Assembly: GCA_014138645.1 (NCBI GenBank)
Contig: JACJIB010000001.1
Coordinates: forward strand, 620,001-684,000
Length of the DNA stretch: 64,000 nt
Direction of reading: 5' to 3'
Origin: Methylorubrum thiocyanatum
GTDB lineage: Bacteria; Pseudomonadota; Alphaproteobacteria; Rhizobiales; Beijerinckiaceae
The number at the start of each line of letters is the position of its first letter. Position 1 is the stretch's first letter. The position numbers and the translations under genes are program-made. The notes below the pieces were generated by a model. The model saw only the letters and a program-made list of their open reading frames with translations. It did no database searches and was not told the DNA's origin. Below, one piece after another: positions 7,989-14,341 of this stretch.

Positions 7989-9473
7989 CTACCCGCCGAA
8001 CACCGAGGTCAGCACTTCGCCACCGCGGTTGATCGCAACCTCCCACAGGCCGGGATTGCGCTGCGTCAGCCGCTCCAGATCCTTGGTCGAGGCGACCGGC
8101 ACGCCGTTGACCGCCACGATCACGTCGCCCTTGCGGAAGCCTGCCCGGCCCGCGAGCGAGCCCTCGTCGACGGCGGTCACCGCCACGCCCTCGTCCGGCA
8201 GGTCGGCCTGCAGCTCTTCGCTCACGGCCGGCGAGGTGTTGACGAAGGTCGCGCCCGCGAACGGCGTGCGGGTGCGGACCTTGAGGCTGTCGCGCGGACG
8301 CGTCTCCGGGGCCGGCCCGAGCTTGACGGCGATCGTCTGCCGCTTGCTGCCGCGCAGGATGGCGAGATCGGCGGTGCCGGAGATGCCCTTGAGGGCGTAG
8401 CGGTAGCCGAAGGCTTCCGGATCGTCGACGGTCTGTCCGTCGACCGAGAGAATGACGTCGCCGCGCTTGAGCCCCGCTTCCTCGGCCGGGCTCTTCGCCT
8501 GCATGCTCGCCACCAGCACGCCGGTCGGCCGGTCGAGCCCGACGCTCTCGGCGATGTCGGGCGTCACGGTCTGCACCCGCGCCCCGAGCCAGGGCCGGCG
8601 CACGAGGCTGCCACCGCTCTTGGCCGTCTCGACCACCGCGCGGACCATGCTGGCGGGGATGGCGAAGCCGATGCCGTGGCTGCCGCCGGATTGCGAGTAG
8701 ATCGCGGTGTTGATGCCGACGAGGTGGCCCTTGAGGTCCACGAGCGCGCCGCCGGAATTGCCCGGATTAATCGCCGCGTCGGTCTGAATGAAGAACTGGT
8801 AGTCCGATGAGCCGACCTGGGTGCGGGCGAGCGCCGAGACGATGCCCTGCGTCACCGTCTGCCCGACGCCGAACGGGTTGCCGATCGCCATCACGAAGTC
8901 ACCGACCTCCAGATGGTCCGAATCGCCGATCGGCATCGGCGCGATGTCGGCCGGGCTCTTGATCTTGAGCACGGCGAGGTCGGTGCGGGGATCGCGCAGC
9001 ACGAACTGCGCCTCGAACTCGCGTTTGTCGGCGAGCGCCACCTTCACCTCGTTCATGTTCTCGATGACGTGGTTGTTGGTGATGACGAGGCCCGAGGCAT
9101 CGACGATCACGCCCGAGCCGAGGGAGCGCTGCGCCCGCTCGCCGGGCATCCCGCCGGGGCCGCGGCCCGGACGGTCCTCGCCGAAGAAGCGGCGCATGAA
9201 CTCCTCCATGGCGTTGGAGCGCGCGGAGCGCTTCTCGACATGCGAGGCGTAGACGTTGACGACCGAGGGCGCGGCCCGCTTCACCACGGGGGCGAAGGAG
9301 AGCTGGATCTCGCCCTTCGACAGAGGCACCGCCTTATCCGGCGAACTCTTCTCCGATGAGCCCTTCTCCGGCGCGGGCTTTCCGGGCGTGTTCGCCATCT
9401 GTGCGCCGGCGGGTGCGGCGGCGAGGAGCAGCGCGGATACGAGGCAGGCCGGCAGAAGCGGCGAGGAGGGCAT
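7989..9473 (-). CDS. degP: Periplasmic serine protease of the Do/DegP family
   Basis: The 494-residue product has a signal peptide ending around residue 25 (AAPAGAQ-MA), a trypsin-like domain with catalytic His135 (TNNHV), Asp165 (RTDLAV) and Ser240 (NPGNSGGAL), and two PDZ domains at about 290-375 and 400-490. The family degrades or refolds misfolded periplasmic proteins. A linker rich in Lys, Ser and Pro (about 28-55) separates the signal peptide from the protease domain. The ATG at 9473 follows GGGAGA at 8 bases; longer in-frame starts would put an arginine-rich stretch before the signal peptide and are unlikely. Confidence 0.94.
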   Translation of the reverse strand: MPSSPLLPACLVSALLLAAAPAGAQMANTPGKPAPEKGSSEKSSPDKAVPLSKGEIQLSFAPVVKRAAPSVVNVYASHVEKRSARSNAMEEFMRRFFGEDRPGRGPGGMPGERAQRSLGSGVIVDASGLVITNNHVIENMNEVKVALADKREFEAQFVLRDPRTDLAVLKIKSPADIAPMPIGDSDHLEVGDFVMAIGNPFGVGQTVTQGIVSALARTQVGSSDYQFFIQTDAAINPGNSGGALVDLKGHLVGINTAIYSQSGGSHGIGFAIPASMVRAVVETAKSGGSLVRRPWLGARVQTVTPDIAESVGLDRPTGVLVASMQAKSPAEEAGLKRGDVILSVDGQTVDDPEAFGYRYALKGISGTADLAILRGSKRQTIAVKLGPAPETRPRDSLKVRTRTPFAGATFVNTSPAVSEELQADLPDEGVAVTAVDEGSLAGRAGFRKGDVIVAVNGVPVASTKDLERLTQRNPGLWEVAINRGGEVLTSVFGG

Positions 9474-9644
9474 GCGGGATCTCCCGGAGGTCGCTGGAGC
9501 GGTGCGGGCTATGTAGACCCGGCGGCCGCGGCGGGCGAGGGGCCGGAGCCTCGCTCCGAGAGGAGGGGGCATGTCCGGAGAAGCCGTTGCCTCCGGCGCC
9601 CGATCGTCGCGCAGGGGCCGAACGGCCGGCGGGGCGCCGGATGC

Positions 9645-9677
9645 AAAAGGGGCAGCCGCCCGTCAGGCGACTGCCCC
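9645..9677 (-). terminator. Rho-independent terminator after the long phasin
   Basis: On the minus strand GGGGCAG (9677-9671) pairs with CTGCCCC (9655-9649), extended by GCC/GGC pairs around one mismatch, and is followed by TTTT (9648-9645). It lies 27 bases after the phasin stop codon. Confidence 0.75.
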
Positions 9678-9703
9678 GATCGTCGGTTCCGCTGCGCGCG
9701 GGC

Positions 9704-10492
9704 TCAGTGCCGGCGAGCGATGTCGGTCAGGCGGTTGGCGCTGCGCACGATCTCGCTGAAGCAGGTCAGCGAGGCGTCGGCGGCACGCTGCATCTCCGTG
9801 ACTTGGAGGCGGATCGCCTCCGCCGGGGACTTGGCCCGGACCAGTGCCTGGAAATGGGCGAGGGCCGCCTCGCTCTCGCCGCGGGCGAAGGCAAACAGCT
9901 TGGCGTTGATCTCGGTCAGCGGCGCGAACGGGGGGACGAACGCGAAGTCCGCACCGATGCGCACGCTGTGCGTTCTGGATTTGGCGTCGGAACCGGCGTT
10001 CTCGGACGGCGTCAACGCGGCCGGGACCGGCGGCGCGGCCACAGCGAGCACTTCAGCCTGCGTTTTGATGAGGTCGCCGGTCTCGGTCGCCACGGCTTCC
10101 GCCGCGGCAGCGACCGCTTCCGTCGGCTCCTCCGACGGAGCCTCGGCCGGCGCGGCCTGTGTCTCGGTGGCCTGCGTCTCGGTGGCTTGCGTCTCGGCCG
10201 GAGCCGTCTCTGAGGATGCGCCGGTCTCGACCGCAACCTCCTCGTCCTTGACCGCATCTGCGGCTGGGCCATCCGTGGCGGGCTGCTCGGCAGCGGCCTC
10301 CACGGCGGGAGCCTCCGCCTCGCCCTTCACGGGCTCCGCGCTGGTCTCCTGCGGGCTCTCTTCCTGATCCTTGCCGACGGGCGTTTCCGCCAAAAGCGCG
10401 TCGGCGACCCCGGCTTGCGTCGTGGTGACGGTCGGCGGCTGGGGTCGGGCGGGCGCTCCCGGTGAGCGTCCCCTGCGGCGGCTCGTCGACAT
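9704..10492 (-). CDS. Phasin-domain protein with a long acidic N-terminal extension
   Basis: The 262-residue product ends in a phasin-type helical domain (about 165-260: INAKLFAFARGESEAALAHF, QALVRAKSPAEAIRLQVTEM), which binds polyhydroxyalkanoate granules or membranes. Residues 30-150 form a low-complexity Ala/Glu/Thr/Pro-rich segment with tandem ATETQ pentapeptides, encoded by 15-base repeats around 10161-10205. The basic first 20 residues (MSTSRRRGRSPGAP) could bind DNA or the granule surface (inference). A hairpin terminator follows the stop. It lies next to a second, short phasin transcribed in the same direction but with its own promoter. Confidence 0.82.
   Translation of the reverse strand: MSTSRRRGRSPGAPARPQPPTVTTTQAGVADALLAETPVGKDQEESPQETSAEPVKGEAEAPAVEAAAEQPATDGPAADAVKDEEVAVETGASSETAPAETQATETQATETQAAPAEAPSEEPTEAVAAAAEAVATETGDLIKTQAEVLAVAAPPVPAALTPSENAGSDAKSRTHSVRIGADFAFVPPFAPLTEINAKLFAFARGESEAALAHFQALVRAKSPAEAIRLQVTEMQRAADASLTCFSEIVRSANRLTDIARRH
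10161..10205 (-). repeat. 15-base tandem repeats coding for ATETQ units
   Basis: Two near-identical 15-base units, GTCTCGGTGGCCTGC and the same with one change (10161-10175, 10176-10190), followed by a diverged third, encode repeated ATETQ pentapeptides in the linker of the long phasin. Repeat number may vary between strains (inference). Confidence 0.7.
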
Positions 10493-10674
10493 GGATCTTC
10501 TCCTCGTTCGAAACCCTCTGCCTCAGCACGTTTCCGGGCCGAGCCTGGAGTGCTGCGGCAGAGCATAGCGTCGGAGCACGGGACCTGCCGAGTCCGACGA
10601 TCGCGGATTCGGCAGCCGAGCTCGCGCGACGGGCCCCGATGCCTCAGGCACCGCGGCCCGAAGCCGGGCCGATA

Positions 10675-11028
10675 TTAGCGGGCGGCGCTCTGAGCGAGGG
10701 CACCGTACTCCTTGGCCTGGGCCTGGAGAGCGGCGAACTGGGTCTTGAGGAACTCGGACTGGATTTCGAAGGCCTCGCGCGGGTCCTTCGCGCGCACGAC
10801 GCGCTGCGCGTAGTCGAAGGTGGTCTCGGCGTTGGCCTTGGCGTGGTCGAGGCTCTTGAGAACCGCCGCGTGCAGCGTGGACTGGACGGTGGAAGCCGAG
10901 CTCCGGAGCTGCTCGGAGGTCTTCACCGCACCGTTCAAGAACGTGCCGAAAGCGTTGCGGGCTTGGTCCACGCTCTTCTCGGCGAAGTCACGAAACTCGG
11001 CGGGGATCTCGAAGCTCTGGGTGCTCAT
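10675..11028 (-). CDS. Phasin, 117 residues
   Basis: The product is a compact, helical, alanine- and glutamine-rich phasin (EFRDFAEKSVDQARNAFGTF, TTFDYAQRVVRAKDPREAFE, LQAQAKEYGALAQSAA). Phasins coat polyhydroxybutyrate granules and control their size. The protein may correspond to one of the small granule-associated proteins described in M. extorquens, but I cannot confirm which. The ATG follows AGGAGAGACAG. Upstream on the same strand lie a promoter with an internal inverted repeat resembling a PhaR operator and a second, stronger-looking promoter. Confidence 0.9.
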   Translation of the reverse strand: MSTQSFEIPAEFRDFAEKSVDQARNAFGTFLNGAVKTSEQLRSSASTVQSTLHAAVLKSLDHAKANAETTFDYAQRVVRAKDPREAFEIQSEFLKTQFAALQAQAKEYGALAQSAAR

Positions 11029-11110
11029 CTGTCTCTCCTGTCAGACGGACCGGGAGAATGCGGTTTCAGGGCGCCTCGAAGGCCTCCCTGCGGCGAACCG
11101 GCCCGCACCT

Positions 11111-11139
11111 CGTATGTTGCGGTGCAACATGAAAGTCAA
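11111..11139 (-). promoter_or_regulatory. Proximal phasin promoter with PhaR-like operator
   Basis: On the minus strand TTGACT (11139-11134) is followed after 17 bases by CATACG (11116-11111). The spacer contains the inverted repeat ATGTTGC-N3-GCAACAT (11130-11114). PhaR repressors of alphaproteobacteria bind TGC-rich repeats such as CTGC-N3/4-GCAG before phasin genes, and an operator between -35 and -10 fits repression when no polymer is present. The operator identity is inferred; the repeat itself is exact. The -10 box is weak. Confidence 0.6.
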
Positions 11140-11255
11140 GGACAGTTTCGAGCCCGTGCCGAACAATGTCCAACCGGCGGCCGGCTGAGAGTATGCTTTT
11201 GTTATAAATGGAGTTTCGTCTTCGCATTTGCCCAGGCGGTCTGCGGAACGTCTGC

Positions 11256-11285
11256 ATTATAGTGACAAAAAGTGGTCAATGCCAA
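11256..11285 (-). promoter_or_regulatory. Sigma-70-type distal promoter upstream of the phasin
   Basis: On the minus strand TTGGCA (11285-11280) is followed by an 18-base spacer and a perfect TATAAT (11261-11256). The predicted start of transcription is near 11249, about 220 bases before the phasin ATG and upstream of the PhaR-like operator, so a transcript from here would run through that operator. Confidence 0.55.
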
Positions 11286-11343
11286 GGGTTCAGGCCGTTC
11301 GGCGCATGGCGGCGGGCGAGGGGATCGGTTCACTCATGCCGCA

Positions 11344-12621
11344 CTACCGCATAAAAGATTCTTCCGCGAGCCGGCTGTAGAGCGCCAGGAGAGCGCGCGC
11401 ATGCGCGGCGAGCGTCAGCGGCGCCTGCCAGTACCGGTCGTAGGCCGCGCGTCCGAAGCGGGCGACCAGGCGATCGTCCCTGAGAGCACGGAAGGCACCG
11501 GCCAGCGCCTCGACCTCCGGCTCGACGACGAAACCGGTCTCACCATCCGCAACCTTCTCCGCGGCGCCGGAGCGGCGGGAAGCCACGATGGGAATGCCCT
11601 GGGCCAGAGCCTCGTAGACGGTGAGCGGCCCGGTCTCGACCCAGCGCGAGGGCGCGCAGACCGCCCGAGCCCGGCGGCGCAGGATCGTCTCGACGGCCTC
11701 CGGGCTCATCCAGCCGAGCACCTCCGCGCCCTGAGCCCGGAGGTGCGCCTCCAGCGGGCCGGCCCCGATGAAGAGCGCGGGCAACCCGGCCCGGCGCGCG
11801 GCCTCGGCGACGAGATCCGCCCCCTTTTCCGGGGTGAGGCGCCCGACATAGGCCACCGCCTCGCCCGCTTCCGGGGCCGCCGGCTCGCGCCGCTCCACCC
11901 GCACGGGGTTGTCGATGCGGTGATGGCGCAGGCGTAAAGCCCCCGACCGCCCCTCCATCCGCGCGCGGCTGCCGTCGCAGACATGGACCACGTCGAGGTC
12001 GGCCCCTCTCAACGCCACGCGCAGGGCGGCGGCACGGCCGACCCGCACCCCCTTGTGCAGCCGGCTCTTCGGGTCGCAGGGGGCGGCGAGGCAGGCGCCC
12101 GAGAGCGGGGCGACGGTGCAGGGCTCGGCCCGGTCGAAGCGGTAATCGACGCCGTTCGGGCAGGTGAGGGCGTAGTCGTGCAGCGTCAGCACCAGCGGCG
12201 TGCCGCGGCCGAGCAGCACCGGCAGCACGGCGGGCGAGAGCGCGCGGGTCCACTGGTGCAGGTGGAGGCAATCGGGCGGGCTCGGAAGGCCGTCGAGAGC
12301 GGCGGCGAGGCGCGCGGCGGCCTCGCCGTTCCAGATCCCCGAGGCCGCGCCGCGCCATGCCGGCAGGGACCACACATCCGGCAAGCCGAGGTCGAGGCGA
12401 TGCACCCGCGGATGATCGAGCAGCGGATCGACGGGGCCGGGAATCGCCTGGATGTAGGTCACCGCTGCCCCGGCCTCCGCCAGCGCTCGGGCGGATTCGA
12501 CCGCGACCTTCTCGGCACCGCCGCTCGCGGCGGCGAATTCGGCCAGGATCGCCACGTGCAGCGATGCGCCTCGCTCGGAGGCGGGCACGCCGTTCCGACG
12601 GGGGATCCGATTCTCGGACAA
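11344..12621 (-). CDS. Glycosyltransferase family 4 protein
   Basis: The product of about 425 residues is a GT-B fold transferase. It has an N-terminal acceptor domain starting VAILAEFAAASGGAEKVAVE, the linker HHRIDNPVRVER, and a donor domain with AYVGRLTPEKGADLVAEAAR and GPLTVYEALAQGIPIVAS, in which the glutamate of VYEAL is the conserved EX7E-type residue. It is clearly related to the divergent neighbour at 12787. Cys-rich segments (LTCPNGVDY, CLAAPCDPKS) match cysteines in the neighbour. I chose TTG 12621 because GGAG lies 8 bases upstream; GTG 12588 and a CTG at the HVAIL motif are alternatives. The sugar transferred is unknown. Confidence 0.87.
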   Translation of the reverse strand: MSENRIPRRNGVPASERGASLHVAILAEFAAASGGAEKVAVESARALAEAGAAVTYIQAIPGPVDPLLDHPRVHRLDLGLPDVWSLPAWRGAASGIWNGEAAARLAAALDGLPSPPDCLHLHQWTRALSPAVLPVLLGRGTPLVLTLHDYALTCPNGVDYRFDRAEPCTVAPLSGACLAAPCDPKSRLHKGVRVGRAAALRVALRGADLDVVHVCDGSRARMEGRSGALRLRHHRIDNPVRVERREPAAPEAGEAVAYVGRLTPEKGADLVAEAARRAGLPALFIGAGPLEAHLRAQGAEVLGWMSPEAVETILRRRARAVCAPSRWVETGPLTVYEALAQGIPIVASRRSGAAEKVADGETGFVVEPEVEALAGAFRALRDDRLVARFGRAAYDRYWQAPLTLAAHARALLALYSRLAEESFMR

Positions 12622-12720
12622 GAACGACGCTCCGCAGACGAGGCCGCTCCCGTGCGGCGAACATCCGCTCAAGGTTTACGGGCGATCAACTGCCGGTCGG
12701 TAAACATGGGCGGATTGTTT

Positions 12721-12765
12721 GCGGATCGTCCCGCGAGCCGGCAACCGGCTCGCGGGACGATCCGC
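12721..12765. repeat. Perfect 21-bp inverted repeat between divergent glycosyltransferases
   Basis: Bases 12721-12741 are the exact reverse complement of 12745-12765, with a 3-base CAA loop. It ends 21 bases before the GTG of the plus-strand GT4 gene and contains the core ATCGTCCCG/CGGGACGAT. No T-run follows on either strand, so it is not a typical terminator. The same core occurs in the hairpin at 33122-33166. It could be a leader hairpin, a protein-binding site or a member of a dispersed palindromic family. Confidence 0.9.
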
Positions 12766-12786
12766 CGGGAAGAACCGGGAGCCGCC

Positions 12787-14061
12787 GTGCACGTCGTCCT
12801 CGTTCTCGACCATGCCCATATCAACGGCGGCCAGGCCAAGGTCGCCCTCGATTCGGCGGTGGGCCTGCGCCAGCGCGGCCACCGGGTCACGGTCTTCGCC
12901 GCGGTCGGCCCGGTCGATCCGCGTCTCGAAGAGAGCGGGGTGCGGGTCGTCTGCCTCGGGCAGGACGACATCGCCTCCACCACCAACAAGCTCGCCTTCG
13001 CCGCCCAGGCGATCTGGAACACCACAGCGTCCGCCCGCCTCTTTTCGGAGCTGACGTTGTGCGACCCCCGCGACACGCTGGTCCATGTCCACGCCTTCGC
13101 CAAAGCGCTCTCGCCCGCGATCGGCACCGCGATCCGTCGCTCCGGGCTGCCGTGCCTCTACACGATGCACGAGTTCTTCCTCGTCTGCCCCAACGGGGGC
13201 TTCTACGAGTATCCGGCCGACCGGATCTGCCACCGCACGCCGATGTCCGCGGCCTGCCTGACCACGAACTGTGACGCGCGCTCCTATCCCCGCAAGCTCC
13301 TGCGGGTGGTGCGCCATCTCGGCCTGGAGCACGTCGCCGGCCTGCCCGGCCTGTTCCGCCACGTGGTCACGATCAGCGCGCTGCAGGAGCGGGTGATCGC
13401 TCCGCTCCTGCCGCCGCGCACGGTGTTCCACCGGATCGACAACCCGATCTCGGTGGAGCGGCCGCCACCGCACCACGAGGGCCGCAACGATTTCCTGTTC
13501 GTCGGACGCATCTCGACGGAGAAGGGCGCGCCGATCTTCGCCGAGGCAGCCCGGCGGGCCGGAATCCGCCCGGTCTTCGTCGGCGACGGACCGAGCGCGG
13601 CGGATCTGAAGGCCCGCTATCCCGAGGCGGTGATGCTCGGCTGGAAGTCCGGACCCGAAGTGCAGGCGCTGATGCGGCGAGCCCGGGCGCTGGTCTTCCC
13701 GAGCATCTGGTACGAGGGCCAGCCGCTCACGGTCTACGAGGCGCTCGCCTGCGGCTGCCCCGTGATCGTCTCCGATGCCTGCGCCGGCCGCGAGGCGGTG
13801 GAGGACGGCGAGAACGGCTTCTGGTTCCGCTCGGGCGATGCCGGTGCGCTCGCCGCCCACCTGACCCGGCTCTCGGACGACGCGCTCGCCGCCCGCATGG
13901 CCGAGCGCGCCTACGAGCGCTACTGGTCGGCCCCGCTCAGCGTCGCGGCGCATCTCGACCGGCTGGAGCAGGTCTACGGCCTCGTGATGCGCGAGGCGCG
14001 GCCCGCTCCGCGAGCGACGGAGCGTCCGACCTTACGCGGCACCGCGCCCGCGGGACCCTGA
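12787..14061 (+). CDS. Glycosyltransferase family 4 protein
   Basis: The 424-residue product starts at GTG 12787, 6 bases after GGGAG, giving MHVVLVLDHAHINGGQAKVA. It is a GT-B fold enzyme with an N-terminal acceptor domain, FLFVGRISTEKGAPIFAEAA, MLGWKSGPEVQALM, and GQPLTVYEALACGCPVIVSD in the nucleotide-sugar site. It shares the motifs HRIDNP, VGR..EKGA, PLTVYEAL and YERYWSAPLS with the divergent gene at 11344, so the two look like an inverted duplication. Four Cys in CPNGG..CHRT..CLTTNCD could be structural. Its likely role is capsule or lipopolysaccharide assembly (inference). Another in-frame ATG at 12706 would add 27 residues translated from the inverted repeat and is less likely. Confidence 0.88.
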   Translation: MHVVLVLDHAHINGGQAKVALDSAVGLRQRGHRVTVFAAVGPVDPRLEESGVRVVCLGQDDIASTTNKLAFAAQAIWNTTASARLFSELTLCDPRDTLVHVHAFAKALSPAIGTAIRRSGLPCLYTMHEFFLVCPNGGFYEYPADRICHRTPMSAACLTTNCDARSYPRKLLRVVRHLGLEHVAGLPGLFRHVVTISALQERVIAPLLPPRTVFHRIDNPISVERPPPHHEGRNDFLFVGRISTEKGAPIFAEAARRAGIRPVFVGDGPSAADLKARYPEAVMLGWKSGPEVQALMRRARALVFPSIWYEGQPLTVYEALACGCPVIVSDACAGREAVEDGENGFWFRSGDAGALAAHLTRLSDDALAARMAERAYERYWSAPLSVAAHLDRLEQVYGLVMREARPAPRATERPTLRGTAPAGP

Positions 14062-14148
14062 CGGTGACACGAACCAGGAAGGCTCGCTCGCGTTGGTCCG
14101 TATCGGAAGCCGCATCGCGGCGCAGGACGACAGACAGCGAGGCCCCCC

Positions 14149-14325
14149 GTGTCCGATAAGACGCAACCGACCGACGAGACCAAGCCCAAGGGCTTCCAGC
14201 AGGACGGCAAGGGCGACACGTCGCTCGCGGAGAACCGGAAGGACGAGAAGGACGAGCGCCTCGACGAGGCGCTGGAGGAGACCTTCCCCTCGAGCGACCC
14301 GGTTTCCGTGAAGATCACGAAGTAA
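14149..14325 (+). CDS. Small acidic hypothetical protein, 58 residues
   Basis: A GTG at 14149 opens a 58-residue frame beginning MSDKTQPTDETKPKGF and ending in a conserved-looking tail LDEALEETFPSSDPVSVK. The protein is very rich in Lys, Asp and Glu and is probably disordered and cytosolic. The ExTFPxSDPVSV tail is a motif I associate with short alphaproteobacterial hypothetical proteins; its role is unknown. The distance to the converging GGDEF-EAL gene is 16 bases. Confidence 0.75.
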   Translation: MSDKTQPTDETKPKGFQQDGKGDTSLAENRKDEKDERLDEALEETFPSSDPVSVKITK

Positions 14326-14341
14326 AACGAGGCGCCGGGGC

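Larger units (their letters stand above)
11029..11343. other. Regulatory interval upstream of the short phasin
   Basis: No gene is seen. The interval holds two candidate minus-strand promoters, one overlapping a TTGC-N3-GCAA inverted repeat. It is clearly AT-richer (11195-11285) than the surroundings, as expected for a control region. The GT4 gene at 11344 ends here, also on the minus strand. Confidence 0.6.

Noticed and set aside
11261..11279. TTGACC as a -35 box with TATAAT
   Set aside because: The spacer would be 12 bases; TTGGCA with 18 bases fits better.
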